Origin: Acidithiobacillus ferridurans
GTDB lineage: Bacteria > Pseudomonadota > Gammaproteobacteria > Acidithiobacillales > Acidithiobacillaceae
Length of the DNA stretch: 64,000 bases
Assembly (NCBI RefSeq): GCF_003966655.1
Contig: NZ_AP018795.1
Location: 2,559,501-2,623,500, forward strand
Reading direction: 5' to 3'
Part shown: positions 14,805 to 24,159 of the stretch, one piece after another
Layout of the letters: every line of letters begins with the position of its first letter
Position numbering within the stretch: position 1 is the stretch's first letter
Position numbers and translations under genes: made by a program
The notes under the pieces: generated by a model
Told to the model about the DNA's origin: nothing
Seen by the model: the letters and a program-made list of their open reading frames with translations, nothing else
Databases searched by the model: none

Positions 14805-15923
14805 ATGAAAACCAGGACATGGCTCTCTTTAAGCCTCGCTGCCCTGCCGGGATTGGCCCTGCCGGGGCTGGCTCTGGCAGGCGTGGATACCAATCTGCCG
14901 CCGGTTATGCCCGTAGTACATCTAGGCGGGAAACCCGCCCCGGCAGGGGCAAAAACGCCCGCGCACGGTTCATCAGCAACAACCCTCACGCCAGGTGCTG
15001 CGCTGTCGAACCCATTGGCAAACCAGAAGGTGCCTGCCATTTCCCCGGCGGCTGCCGAAAAAATGGCGTCGGCGCATGTGTGGCAACAATCCATCGCCAC
15101 GCCGCCCGAGGGGCCGGAAACTCCGGAGACGGCCATGCTTGCGCGGCAGTCTCTGGCGGCATCTTACGCCATGGACCACACCCCGCCCGTGATCAGCGGC
15201 GCGAATGGCACCATCCACAGTCTTTCCGGTCGCCCTGCGCTGGTCTGCTCCCCGCTGCATACCTGCATCATCGAGTTGCCGGACGGCGTGAAGCCGGTAA
15301 CGACGGTCGGGGTCAGCAAGTCCGAATGGAATGTGCAACAGGCACTGGTGGGCAAGCAGCCCGAAATCTTTCTGAGCCCGAAATTCAAAGGACTCCATCA
15401 AAACATCGTGGTGGCCGCGACTGACCATGGCCGCCCTATCAACTATGAAATCCGGTTGGTCAGCGACGCGGTGCATTACATCCCCGCGTTGAAGATCGAG
15501 GATAGCGGTGGCGAAGTCCGTTCGTGGAAAAAACCTGACGACAACACGCGGTCGGAACAGTCCCCTACTGACCATAAAGCTCAGGCTCCCCGTGTGCTGC
15601 CTCTGCCGAATATTCGGCTCGATCACGTCAATCTGCACTGGCGCATTCATTGCGGAGGAGGCGGCTGGTTCAGTTCCAGCGACTGCGCGCCGATTCGCCC
15701 ATTGCGGGTATATGACGACGGCACGCATACCTTTATCGACATGCCCCAAGGCCTGGCGAGTCATGGCGGTTTCCCCATCCTGCAGGCCCGCAATGCCAGC
15801 GGGCATCTGATCGGGGTCGATACTCAAATCCGGGGCAATACCTACGTTGTTGATTCAGTGCCCGCCGAAATTTTGTTACGGCTGGGATCTGAAGTCGTCA
15901 CCATCAAGCAAGAGGGAAAGTAA
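14805..15923 (+). CDS. trbG: TrbG/VirB9-type outer-membrane complex protein, first copy
   Basis: A 372-residue exported protein with a signal peptide (ending near LALAG) and an extended Pro/Ala-rich linker to about residue 110. The TrbG/VirB9 domain follows: a CSPLHTCIIELPDGVKPVT strand set, the SEWNVQQA and PKFKGLHQNIVVAATDHGR blocks, and a C-terminal lobe holding FSSSDCAPIRPLRVYDDG and a TYIDMP-like strand. VirB9 forms the outer-membrane ring with VirB7 and VirB10. The gene following after 2 bases encodes a diverged second VirB9-like protein. Confidence 0.88.
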   Translation: MKTRTWLSLSLAALPGLALPGLALAGVDTNLPPVMPVVHLGGKPAPAGAKTPAHGSSATTLTPGAALSNPLANQKVPAISPAAAEKMASAHVWQQSIATPPEGPETPETAMLARQSLAASYAMDHTPPVISGANGTIHSLSGRPALVCSPLHTCIIELPDGVKPVTTVGVSKSEWNVQQALVGKQPEIFLSPKFKGLHQNIVVAATDHGRPINYEIRLVSDAVHYIPALKIEDSGGEVRSWKKPDDNTRSEQSPTDHKAQAPRVLPLPNIRLDHVNLHWRIHCGGGGWFSSSDCAPIRPLRVYDDGTHTFIDMPQGLASHGGFPILQARNASGHLIGVDTQIRGNTYVVDSVPAEILLRLGSEVVTIKQEGK

Positions 15924-15925
15924 CC

Positions 15926-16924
15926 ATGCGTACCACATTAAGTCTGCCGAAAAAACGGACGATGTTGATTCTGGCCACGATAGGCGTGGTGGCAAGTGGG
16001 CCTGCTTCCATCGCGTCCACCATGCACCCGCCCGGAGTGGCCGGGCAATCGTCGCCCATCGCGGGGACCGTGAATACCGCCCAGATCTTTCAGCGCAGTC
16101 TGAACATTCACTATGGCGAACCCATTGAAGATGTAGAGCGGGAAGCCGCACGGTCCTTCGCAGCCGGTACGCTGTCGCACTTGCCGGTATTCACCCGTCC
16201 AGGCGGGGAGGTCATCGTGCCATTGGGCCAGGTGCTGCCTGTGCTCCAGACGGCACCTGGTAATTTCTCGGTCGTGATTCTCGGAAAAGGGGTCCAGCCA
16301 GCGTCACTGGTTGGCGCCCCCAGTGCGGAATGGGTCGTGAAAGAAACCACGGCTGGTCAGCATCCCGTGCTGGAAATCATGCCCCGTTTTGCCGGAATCA
16401 AAAGCAGTATTCAGATCGTGGCGACGAGTCCCCACGGGTTTCCGTTGACGTACACCGTGGGGCTGGTCAGTGATACCGCACGATTCACCCCGGGATTGTC
16501 TTTTTATCGGGTCCATCACGTCATCGTCCAGCGCGGCGCGAACGTTTCTGGAGAAGTCACGGCACCCGAGCAGGTCAACCCGTCTGTGTTGCCCATCGCC
16601 AAGGCCGCGCGGACTGAACCGCATGTAAACGCCACACACGCGGATCTCGATTGGACGGCGATGTGTTTCACGGGCGACTGCAAGCCGATCCAGCCGATCA
16701 GTGTGATCAGCAATAACAAGGAAAGAATGACGTACATACACCTGTCCACAGGGAAAACCCCGATGGTGTTGGCGCGAAACAAGGCGGGGCAGTCCTTGAT
16801 GGTCAGTTACCGCATGGACGGTCACATGCTTGCCGTGGATGCCGTCCCCTACCGTATCGACCTGCTTACGGGCAACTGGAATCACCTGGCCGAAATGCGC
16901 CTTACCAATAAGGCGGGGGAGTAA
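15926..16924 (+). CDS. Second TrbG/VirB9-like protein (tandem paralogue)
   Basis: A 332-residue exported protein with an N-terminal hydrophobic segment. It parallels the preceding TrbG point by point: SAEWVVKETTAGQHPVLEIMP, then IKSSIQIVATSPHGFPLTYTV and LVSDTARFTPG, then a C-terminal lobe with LDWTAMCFTGDCKPIQPISV and MTYIHLS. The two are clearly related but strongly diverged. It lies 2 bases after trbG and 2 bases before trbI, in the place where RP4 has the lipoprotein gene trbH, and it shows no lipobox. It may form a mixed outer-membrane ring with the first copy or replace a VirB7-type partner. Confidence 0.78.
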   Translation: MRTTLSLPKKRTMLILATIGVVASGPASIASTMHPPGVAGQSSPIAGTVNTAQIFQRSLNIHYGEPIEDVEREAARSFAAGTLSHLPVFTRPGGEVIVPLGQVLPVLQTAPGNFSVVILGKGVQPASLVGAPSAEWVVKETTAGQHPVLEIMPRFAGIKSSIQIVATSPHGFPLTYTVGLVSDTARFTPGLSFYRVHHVIVQRGANVSGEVTAPEQVNPSVLPIAKAARTEPHVNATHADLDWTAMCFTGDCKPIQPISVISNNKERMTYIHLSTGKTPMVLARNKAGQSLMVSYRMDGHMLAVDAVPYRIDLLTGNWNHLAEMRLTNKAGE

Positions 16925-16926
16925 CG

Positions 16927-18249
16927 ATGAAAAGCGGAAAAGAGTTGTTCTCCGGTTTGCTCCAGAAAAAGAAAGCCACACCATCCACGATGGATAGCAG
17001 TAAAGGCCAGCAAGCGGGGCAGCCGGTTGATCTAAAGCCTGACCCCGACCAACTGGCGACGCGCATCAAGCGCACCCCGCTCTATGTTGCGGCGGCGGTC
17101 ATCGGGCTTGGATCTTATGGTGGGTATCTCTATCTGCAAGATCACCCGATGTTCGGGAACGCGCATCCAAAGTCCCAAGCCGCGAAGATCAATCCGGCAT
17201 CAGGTAGCGGCGCCCCTGCCACCCCATTACACCCGAAGCAGTATTCCAAGCCTGTCACGCCGGGAGGAACGTCTGGCACTCCAGCGACTGGCACCACGAA
17301 CAGCGGTGCTCTGCGCAGCAGTACTGGCCAGCGCACCCAAGAACACGCGCCCCCCTCTGGCGCACCCAAAAAGAACCCTTATGCGGCCCAGGATGCCGCC
17401 TTTGGGGCCGCGCTGGGCACCGGGAGCGGCGGAAGCGGATCGGATGGCGGCCTGAGCTGGAAAATGCCGAGCGCAGCACCGTCACAGGCGCCAACAACGC
17501 TTCCGGTTGCCACGCCAACGGCAAGCACAAGTAGCGGAAAGAAGAAATCCCCGCCGCCCCTGGTGACGCGGGAGACCAGCCCTTACGAGATTCTTTCCGG
17601 ATCCGTTATCCCGGCTGTTTTGCAGACCGGCATCAAGAGCTACTTGCCCGGTGAAATCACAGCGGTGGTGAGTCAGAGCGTCTATTCATCCGTGAATGGC
17701 GCGACGCTACTGATCCCCGCCGGATCCAGGCTGGTGGGCACCTATGACACCCAGACGGCCTTGGGCGTCAACCGCCTGGCCGTCGCATGGACCCGCATCG
17801 AGTTCCCGAACGGCACGTCCATGAACCTGCCGGGATACGAGGGGGAGGGCGGTTACGGATACGCGGGTTTGAGCGGTGATGTCAATGATCACACCTGGCT
17901 CATCTTCAAAAACGCGCTGCTGCTCTCGATCGTTGATGCGGGCATGGCGGTGGCGAGCCCGACCAGCACGGTGAGCACCACGACAGGTGTGACGGGCAAC
18001 GCAGCACTGCAGGATAGCGAGCAGTCCCTGGCGCAGACCTTTGGCCAGGCCGAAGCGCAGCTGCTGCAAAAGTACATCGACATCGCACCCACGATCACCT
18101 TGCATCCCGGTCAACTGTTTTCGGTGGTGGTGGCCCACGACATGGTGTTCCCAGGCCCCTACGACCCCGCAATGCAGACCGGAGCGGCCAGCACCGAGCC
18201 TGCATTGGGGCCGAAACTGAATCCCTACGGGTTGAATCCCTACGGGTAA
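16927..18249 (+). CDS. trbI: TrbI/VirB10-type T4SS scaffold protein
   Basis: A 440-residue protein: cytoplasmic N-terminus to about residue 52, one membrane segment (YVAAAVIGLGSYGGYLYL), a Pro/Gly/Ser-rich periplasmic linker to about residue 210, then the conserved VirB10 beta-barrel domain with YEILSGSVIPAVLQTGIKS, LLIPAGSRLVGTYD and LPGYEGEGGYGYAGLSGDV, then the antenna region. VirB10 spans both membranes and senses ATP energy. It directly follows the second TrbG-like gene. Confidence 0.93.
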   Translation: MKSGKELFSGLLQKKKATPSTMDSSKGQQAGQPVDLKPDPDQLATRIKRTPLYVAAAVIGLGSYGGYLYLQDHPMFGNAHPKSQAAKINPASGSGAPATPLHPKQYSKPVTPGGTSGTPATGTTNSGALRSSTGQRTQEHAPPSGAPKKNPYAAQDAAFGAALGTGSGGSGSDGGLSWKMPSAAPSQAPTTLPVATPTASTSSGKKKSPPPLVTRETSPYEILSGSVIPAVLQTGIKSYLPGEITAVVSQSVYSSVNGATLLIPAGSRLVGTYDTQTALGVNRLAVAWTRIEFPNGTSMNLPGYEGEGGYGYAGLSGDVNDHTWLIFKNALLLSIVDAGMAVASPTSTVSTTTGVTGNAALQDSEQSLAQTFGQAEAQLLQKYIDIAPTITLHPGQLFSVVVAHDMVFPGPYDPAMQTGAASTEPALGPKLNPYGLNPYG

Positions 18250-18258
18250 GGAGTCGTC

Positions 18259-18534
18259 ATGCGAGGAAGCATTATTGTCCGGACAGAGCACGATTGCGCG
18301 GGGCTTTCGCCAGAAGCGCGAACAGCGGCGGTAACGCAAAAGGTGCGGTCTTTATCGGACGCGGGTTTGCAGGAGATGGCCAGGCGCCGAGAGAAACAGC
18401 ATCCGGGGCGGCGCCTGCGCCCCATGTCGGTCACCCTGCCTGCCGATGTGCTGGAACGGCTGCAACAACTCCAGGGCGTCCAATGGAGTGTTTCAGCGTT
18501 GGTGGATCGAATTCTGGCGAGTGCCAACTTGTGA
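18259..18534 (+). CDS. Small ribbon-helix-helix-like protein
   Basis: A 91-residue basic protein. The C-terminal 36 residues, RPMSVTLPADVLERLQQLQG followed by VQWSVSALVDRIL, have the strand-helix-helix pattern of ribbon-helix-helix DNA-binding proteins; the N-terminal 50 residues are charged. A strong AAGGAG precedes the ATG. It lies in the trbF-traG transcript 9 bases after trbI, so a regulatory or accessory DNA-processing role is possible. Assignment is by pattern only. Confidence 0.6.
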   Translation: MRGSIIVRTEHDCAGLSPEARTAAVTQKVRSLSDAGLQEMARRREKQHPGRRLRPMSVTLPADVLERLQQLQGVQWSVSALVDRILASANL

Positions 18535-18551
18535 ATAGTGAGGGTAGGAAT

Positions 18552-19484
18552 ATGCGTGAAGAAACGATGAGCAGCCAGGAAGACATGGAAGATCTGCCAG
18601 AACACGAAAGTATGGAAGAGATACTGGAAACGCAAGAGTTCAGAGGGCTTTTGGATGGCGCGTTAGACAACTACGATCCTTTTGGTCCAGCGGACGATAT
18701 TGACGATATTACTGATGATGACCTTGCCCACGTTCATGCGTCGATGGCTGCAGCAGAGCGGGCTCGCATCATAGAAGGACTGGAAAAAGCATTCTCTGGG
18801 GAATACTTCAAAATTATACCGTTGTGGTACCGCATTCCCTACAATGACAGTCCTGCCCGCCAAATTCTAGGTCATCTGCATTGCAAAGACTTTTCAGATA
18901 TGCCTATGGATGTGCGCGTCGTCCTTTATCGTGCTGCGATTCACTGCGTGCGTCTGCAGAACCCTGATGCGGCATTCAAATTCTCCGATTTTCCGTTTCC
19001 GGAGAAACTGGCGAACGTGGAACGCCCGGAGCTTGCGCAGCGGGGGAACGACTGCCGACGAGACCTTGTTGATAGAATTGTTGACAAAATCCAGGTTACA
19101 GCGGGGTCAACGGTCTGGAATAAACCATGGACCAATACGCGGGCCACAACGCCACCGAAAGAACTACCGGAAGACTCTGGCTTTCCTTGTTTGTCACCAC
19201 TGTCCGAACCGAACCTGCAGCCTAAACAGGGTAGGGTTGCCGGTAACGCAACTTTCAACCGGTCAACAAATATGAGTTTTGCCTTGATAGCTTTTTTAGC
19301 AGGTTTGTTGGTACTGGCGATAGTCTGTTGGATGCAAGCGGCGGCGACTCATGGGGTGACCCCGCGCGTGCCTCCGCTTCCGCATTTTCTGCATGCACCA
19401 ACCGTTTACACCCCAGAGATCCCACAAATTTTGCATGTACATCCAACTATCCCCACGACGCCAGCACAAGGAATCAGCCAATGA
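18552..19484 (+). CDS. Membrane-anchored protein of unknown function in the T4SS transcript
   Basis: A 310-residue protein from the ATG at 18552, which has AGGGTAGGA before it. The N-terminal 60 residues are very acidic (many Glu and Asp, with DDIDDITDDDL). The middle is a helical domain with a DFSDMPMDVRVVLYRAAIHC stretch. A single membrane segment (FALIAFLAGLLVLAIVCWM) lies near residue 245 and a Pro-rich tail follows. No family recognised. Its stop overlaps the start of the next gene (ATGA), so translation is probably coupled to the transglycosylase. Confidence 0.65.
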   Translation: MREETMSSQEDMEDLPEHESMEEILETQEFRGLLDGALDNYDPFGPADDIDDITDDDLAHVHASMAAAERARIIEGLEKAFSGEYFKIIPLWYRIPYNDSPARQILGHLHCKDFSDMPMDVRVVLYRAAIHCVRLQNPDAAFKFSDFPFPEKLANVERPELAQRGNDCRRDLVDRIVDKIQVTAGSTVWNKPWTNTRATTPPKELPEDSGFPCLSPLSEPNLQPKQGRVAGNATFNRSTNMSFALIAFLAGLLVLAIVCWMQAAATHGVTPRVPPLPHFLHAPTVYTPEIPQILHVHPTIPTTPAQGISQ

Positions 19485-20089
19485 TTCCACTCGTTCAACT
19501 CAGCGCTGAATGCGCGCCCATGGTCGCGCCATCCACAATGGCCGCCATTGTCCGCGTGGAATCGGGCGGTCGCCCGCTGGAAATGTGGAACAATACGACT
19601 CGCAGCATGGTCGGTTCCGCCAATCTGGCACAGGCAGTGCAGTACCTGCGGCAGGCCATGGTCGGCGGCCAACAGGTGGATGTGGGCCTTGCCCAGGTGG
19701 ATACGGAAAACTTCGCGTCATTGGGTCTCACCCCGCGTACCGTCTTTAATGTCTGCACCAACCTTCGCGCCGGAGCCACCATCCTGCACGCGGATTGGGA
19801 GCAGGCGCAGGCAAGTGGCTACCATGGCCAACAAGCGCTTTACCATGCCTTTGAAGCGTACAACTCGGGGCGGCTCTGGGGTGATGCCCAGTACGCCAAC
19901 AAAATACTGGATGCGGCTGGGGCGCACGCGCCTATCGAGTTTGGTGGGCTACGTTACGCATCCGAAGTCAAACCGGACAGCAAGGCGCCAGGCGCCACGC
20001 TGACGCAGTTTCGCTGGCAGGCAAAGCTCGCTCCAGCCACGACCCCCGCGCCGTCCAGCGGTGCCGGTTCCTGGCCGGTTCTCCCTTAA
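19481..20089 (+). CDS. VirB1-type lytic transglycosylase
   Basis: A 202-residue protein with the soluble-transglycosylase fold: MAAIVRVESGGRPLEMWNN carries the catalytic glutamate (VESGG), QVDVGLAQVDTENFASLGL matches the GLxQ motif, and YHAFEAYNSG matches the AYNxG motif. VirB1-family enzymes open the peptidoglycan locally for T4SS assembly. No obvious signal peptide is seen from the ATG at 19481, which overlaps the preceding stop; this is common for TrbN/VirB1 proteins in conjugative clusters. RP4 trbN is the analogue. Confidence 0.88.
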   Translation: MIPLVQLSAECAPMVAPSTMAAIVRVESGGRPLEMWNNTTRSMVGSANLAQAVQYLRQAMVGGQQVDVGLAQVDTENFASLGLTPRTVFNVCTNLRAGATILHADWEQAQASGYHGQQALYHAFEAYNSGRLWGDAQYANKILDAAGAHAPIEFGGLRYASEVKPDSKAPGATLTQFRWQAKLAPATTPAPSSGAGSWPVLP

Positions 20090-20104
20090 AGAAAAGGATC
20101 CTCA

Positions 20105-22516
20105 ATGGCAGACAAACTGCACGCTCCGAACTCTACGGTATTTGACTATAAAACCCAGCGCCTTGCGCGCGGCGGCAAGCTCAAAACTACACTCGCAGGC
20201 ATTGCTGCGGGTGTCCTTGGATACACGGTGGGCATTTCTTATGTGGCAAGAAAAGTCTTTCCCGGCTACCAGTGGACGGACGATTTCATCCAGAAAGCGC
20301 ACGACTACATCCCATTGCCTTACGGCTGGCGATTGTACAATCCCCTGCCTTTCCTTCGGCCTATAATCCTGAATATCCATTACCCGATCATCCACCAGGC
20401 GTTTTACGAAGCAGGGCTTCCGGCGGTGGTGTTGGGGGTGCTCACCTCCGGAATTTTGGGAAAAAAACACAAGGAAGCTCAAGCGGCTGTTTTGAATAAC
20501 CCCGTACATGGCTCTGCCCATTGGGCGAGCAAGAGCGACGCGATCCGCGCGGCGCTGTTGCCAGCGCCCCCGCCGATGACAACCATGGAGCGCTTGTTCT
20601 CCCTACTTGGACTGCATGAGGAATCTGCGCGGAGCCGCTGGGATGCGGCACAGAAGGCGCGAAAAACCAGCTCGGACGCCTGGCGAAAAAGAAAGGCCGA
20701 GAAAGAAGGCAAAAGTCTTTCAGAAATCCCGGAACCACCCAGCTTTGAGCGCTTCGACTCGCCGCACGTCTGTTATGTCGGGGGCTTTGTCGAGAACGGG
20801 GTGGCCACCCCGCTGCAGCACACGGGTGCCGAACATATTCTGGTCTTCGCACCCACGCGATCCGGTAAGGGCGTGGGTCTCGTGCTGCCCACGCTGCTGG
20901 ACGGCTGGATGGACTCCATCGTGGTCCACGACATCAAGGGTGAAAACTTCAACCTGACGGCGGGATACCGCAAGGCCATGGGGCACCACATTCTGAAGTT
21001 TTCCCCCGGTTCGGTATCCGAAGAAGGATGCCACTTCAACCCGCTGGATGCCGTGCGTATCGCCACTCAGTATGAAGTAAAAGACGTGATGAACATCGCC
21101 ACGATGATTGTGGATCCGGACGGCAAGGGCTTGAACGATCACTGGCAGAAAACGGGTTTCGCGCTGCTGACCTCCATTATCCTGCATGTGCTCTACGCCA
21201 TGCCGGATAAAACGCTGCGGGGTGTGGCCGCCTACCTCAATAATCCCGCACTGGAAAGCGTGGATTTGGCCTTTGAGCAAATGATGCAGACGGAGCATGA
21301 CCCGGATGGGCAATATGGCTGGCGGGATGGCACTGGCACGCCGACCACCGTACATCCGGTCATTGCTCAGTCTGCAAGAGAAATGCTGAACAAGGCGGAT
21401 AACGAAAAATCCGGCGTTATTTCAACGATGATGAGCTTCCTGTCCCTCTACCGTGACCCCATCGTGGCGAAGTGGACCGAGTATTCAGACTTTCGTATTG
21501 CGGATCTTCAGGACGCGGAGCAGCCTGTGTCGCTCTACCTGGTCACGAGCCCGGAAGACAAGAACCGCTTGAAGCCTCTTATCCGCCTGGTGCTCAACCA
21601 GGTCGCATCCCAGTTCACCGCGGAAGAGCGGCTGGAAGCGAAGGAGGGGCGGATCGTCGCCAAAGGAAAACATCGGCTGCTTTTGCTGCTCGATGAGTTC
21701 CCGAGTCTGGGCAAGCTGGATGTATTTCTGGACAGTATCGCTTTCCTGGCCGGCTACAACGTCAAGTTGTATCTGATTACTCAGGACATCGCGCAGTTGG
21801 AAGATGAGGGGCACGGGTACGGCAAGGCCGGAGCCAAGACCATCATCGGTAACTGCCATATCCGGGCGGCCTACGCGCCGAACCAGGTGGAGACCGCCAA
21901 GTGGATCTCGGACATGCTGGGCACCCGTACCGTGACTATGGAAAACGATAATCAGAGCTTTGACGGATCCATGTTCGGGCAGAACAAGGGCTATTCGACG
22001 AGCTTGAGTTACCAGTCTCGCCCTTTGCTGACCGCTGATGAAGTGATGACGCTGCGAGGCCCGGAAAAGGAGGGCTCCAACATCAAGACGCCGGGCGATA
22101 TGCTGGTGTTCGCGGCGGGCTTTCATCCCATCTATGGTCAGCAGTTGCTCTATTTCAAAAACCCGGAATGGCTTGATCGGGCATCCGTTCGCTGGCCAGA
22201 GAAGAGTGACGCGATTCCCGGCGCCAAAAAAGACTATAAGGCGATTCTAGGCGAATCAGGCGGTACGCTGCCGATCCCCCATATCGAGAAAAAACCGGAA
22301 GGTGGCGAAAGCGTGACCCAGGCGGAGCAGGACGCATTAGCCGCCGCGACTGGTGAACTAGAAGCCTTGGCCAATATGGATGGGCATGAGCGACGGCCGG
22401 AGTACGTGGCAGGGGAAAAGCCTACGGGAGAAGGGAGGTATGACACGGCTGAGCGGGACGCTGATCGAGAGACTATTGGCGGACTGCAGGATGATACAGA
22501 ACCGGGTGCAGCGTGA
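20105..22516 (+). CDS. traG: TraG/VirD4-type conjugation coupling protein
   Basis: An 803-residue ATPase that links the relaxosome to the T4SS channel. The N-terminus has two membrane segments (about residues 20-45 and 95-120). Walker A APTRSGKGVGLVLPTLL starts near residue 249 and Walker B LLLLDEFPSLGKLDVF near residue 525; the ITQDIAQLE motif follows. The C-terminal 100 residues are charged and probably variable. Gene intact, normal length or slightly long. The relaxase that it would recruit is not in this window. Confidence 0.95.
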   Translation: MADKLHAPNSTVFDYKTQRLARGGKLKTTLAGIAAGVLGYTVGISYVARKVFPGYQWTDDFIQKAHDYIPLPYGWRLYNPLPFLRPIILNIHYPIIHQAFYEAGLPAVVLGVLTSGILGKKHKEAQAAVLNNPVHGSAHWASKSDAIRAALLPAPPPMTTMERLFSLLGLHEESARSRWDAAQKARKTSSDAWRKRKAEKEGKSLSEIPEPPSFERFDSPHVCYVGGFVENGVATPLQHTGAEHILVFAPTRSGKGVGLVLPTLLDGWMDSIVVHDIKGENFNLTAGYRKAMGHHILKFSPGSVSEEGCHFNPLDAVRIATQYEVKDVMNIATMIVDPDGKGLNDHWQKTGFALLTSIILHVLYAMPDKTLRGVAAYLNNPALESVDLAFEQMMQTEHDPDGQYGWRDGTGTPTTVHPVIAQSAREMLNKADNEKSGVISTMMSFLSLYRDPIVAKWTEYSDFRIADLQDAEQPVSLYLVTSPEDKNRLKPLIRLVLNQVASQFTAEERLEAKEGRIVAKGKHRLLLLLDEFPSLGKLDVFLDSIAFLAGYNVKLYLITQDIAQLEDEGHGYGKAGAKTIIGNCHIRAAYAPNQVETAKWISDMLGTRTVTMENDNQSFDGSMFGQNKGYSTSLSYQSRPLLTADEVMTLRGPEKEGSNIKTPGDMLVFAAGFHPIYGQQLLYFKNPEWLDRASVRWPEKSDAIPGAKKDYKAILGESGGTLPIPHIEKKPEGGESVTQAEQDALAAATGELEALANMDGHERRPEYVAGEKPTGEGRYDTAERDADRETIGGLQDDTEPGAA

Positions 22517-22733
22517 GCATTGCCCCGTTCTTGGGCGCTGCTCCGAACCGTCAAGGGGTTTCCATGTTGGGTTCATGTAACAGAGTTTGGCGGCACATGC
22601 CCGGTGAGTGTATCAGGGCGCCAACGCCGCTTCCTGGTCGTTCGCAATCCATCTGATGTGCGTGTTTTTCCAGGAATCGACTATAATCGATTTCTGTATT
22701 AGCAAACAGATTCACGAGAAGGGGAAAGACCAC

Positions 22734-22991
22734 ATGCTGCACTGGATCACCGGCACCCGCGACGGATTTCTTGTATTGCTGGTGATTGCCTTCGTATTGG
22801 CACTGGGCGTCTATGTGTTGCCCGTGCTCATGGCCTGGAGCCTGGGTAGCCCTTACCGAATGTCCATCACGGTGCTGGATATCTTGTTAGGATGGACCGT
22901 ATTGGGATGGCTTGCCGCCCTGATTTGGGCCGTCGTGACTGGCAAAAGCGGAAGCTTTGATGAGGATGGTGATTGTAGCCATCCGGAGTGA
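22734..22991 (+). CDS. Superinfection-immunity-type (T4 Imm family) small membrane protein
   Basis: An 85-residue protein with two hydrophobic segments (about residues 12-35 and 45-68). The second, ITVLDILLGWTVLGWLAALI, has the N/D-hh-hGW-hhGW pattern of the T4 Imm superfamily. In phage T4, Imm blocks entry of a second phage's DNA; plasmid and chromosomal relatives are of unknown role. GAGAAGGGG precedes the ATG. It stands alone between traG and the Wadjet operon. An exclusion or defence role is a reasonable inference from family and place. Confidence 0.7.
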   Translation: MLHWITGTRDGFLVLLVIAFVLALGVYVLPVLMAWSLGSPYRMSITVLDILLGWTVLGWLAALIWAVVTGKSGSFDEDGDCSHPE

Positions 22992-23292
22992 GAGCGATTT
23001 CCGGCATGTTTTTTCAACAGAATTAGTCTGTTCCGACCCTTCAACGGGAAACCTCGACCGATAGTTTTTGGCCGGGAGCGGTGGTAGGCCATGGTTTCGT
23101 AAACCGGACACTCATTTCATTCCAACCAAGAGGTCTTCTGGAAACGGTCGCCTTCGGTCTCACCATTCCAACCTTCGCCACCTTTACAGTATGCAAGCAC
23201 GTTGACCTCAAAAGCCGCCGGTTTCCAACCAGTTTTTGCATATAGCCCTTATCATCTTTCATCCCCAGGAGTGGCACGAGTCGTAATGTCTG
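22992..23292. other. Intergenic region without a convincing gene
   Basis: About 300 bases between the immunity-type gene and jetD, whose ends converge on it. A 68-78 codon leftward reading (23041 to 23262 or 23277) exists but has no ribosome site, recognisable family or promoter; it could be the decayed end of an older gene. No clear terminator with a T-run is seen. Confidence 0.4.
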
Positions 23293-24159
23293 TTAAGCCG
23301 GCAGCCAAACTGCCTCCTGCTCAAGCGCCAGTCCAGATTGGCGCATATACCTCGTCAAAGCAGCCAGATCATCAGGCAGCTGCGAAACGGCGCGGGAGAA
23401 TTCTGCAAAAGTATCTTGCCAGAGCCGCTGGCTGCCGTAGCGTGCCAACTTGCCTTGCCAGCCGGGCATCAGCCAAAATACACAACCCTCGCCTAGCAGC
23501 ATGTAAAGCCGCGCGAAGTTGGCGAGGCCTACACCGTCATAGTCCGGGAAATGCACGACACAGCTGGCGCGGGGATGCCGGGCCAACCAAGCAAGTAGCC
23601 GACCATCGAGCTGCCCACCGTAGTAGAGCAAAGTCGCCTGCGTCCCGGCTGGCAGCCAATCCGTGCGGTCGAATAACGCCTGATTTTCCACCAGCCAGAG
23701 TGGCTGCCCAGTTTGCCAGGCGTCATCGGCTTCGATTTGCAGGCTGGTTGCCCCAAAGTCGCGCGTAAGCTTGCTAAGTGGCAGTTCGGTTGCGTCTGTA
23801 CCCTGCCGCCACAGCACCTGGTCGCCAACTGCCTTGAGCAACGGGTAATAGCAGTCGTGCTGATGACTGCCCGCCTTGCTGTCTCGCGCGTGGGCGATGT
23901 GTTGCGCCCGCACCGGCAAATCGTGCGTGGTTTGCATCTCGACCTTGGGGGAGAGTGCGCTCAGATGGACTTCGAACAGTTGCGGGTCGCTGACACGGTA
24001 AACATCCCCGCGCCCCTGACGCTGACACGTCACCGCTCCGGTTTGCCGGGCAAAGCGATCCAGAGCGCTGCGTTGGGCGACGGTGAACTGACTGACGGGC
24101 AAAGCTGCCTGGCCATGCAACTTGAGCAAGGCCGCGCGCAAAGTGCGGTCCAAGATCAA
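23293..24159 (-). CDS. jetD: Wadjet nuclease subunit JetD
   Basis: A 288-residue protein with a C-terminal Toprim-type nuclease fold: LWLVENQALFDR carries the conserved glutamate, LLYYGGQLDGRLLAWLA follows, and VVHFPDYDGVGLANFARL carries the paired aspartates. JetD is the DNA-cleaving subunit of the SMC-like Wadjet complex, which extrudes loops of small circular DNA and cuts it. It is shorter than the roughly 380-residue JetD of the best studied system, with a reduced N-terminal arm. It overlaps jetC by 4 bases and is last in the operon. Confidence 0.9.
   Translation of the reverse strand: MILDRTLRAALLKLHGQAALPVSQFTVAQRSALDRFARQTGAVTCQRQGRGDVYRVSDPQLFEVHLSALSPKVEMQTTHDLPVRAQHIAHARDSKAGSHQHDCYYPLLKAVGDQVLWRQGTDATELPLSKLTRDFGATSLQIEADDAWQTGQPLWLVENQALFDRTDWLPAGTQATLLYYGGQLDGRLLAWLARHPRASCVVHFPDYDGVGLANFARLYMLLGEGCVFWLMPGWQGKLARYGSQRLWQDTFAEFSRAVSQLPDDLAALTRYMRQSGLALEQEAVWLPA

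Noticed and set aside
23041..23277. Leftward 78-codon frame between the immunity-type gene and jetD
   Set aside because: Starts with GTG without a ribosome site, has no recognisable motif, and an Arg/Pro-rich composition. It may be a relic but cannot be supported.
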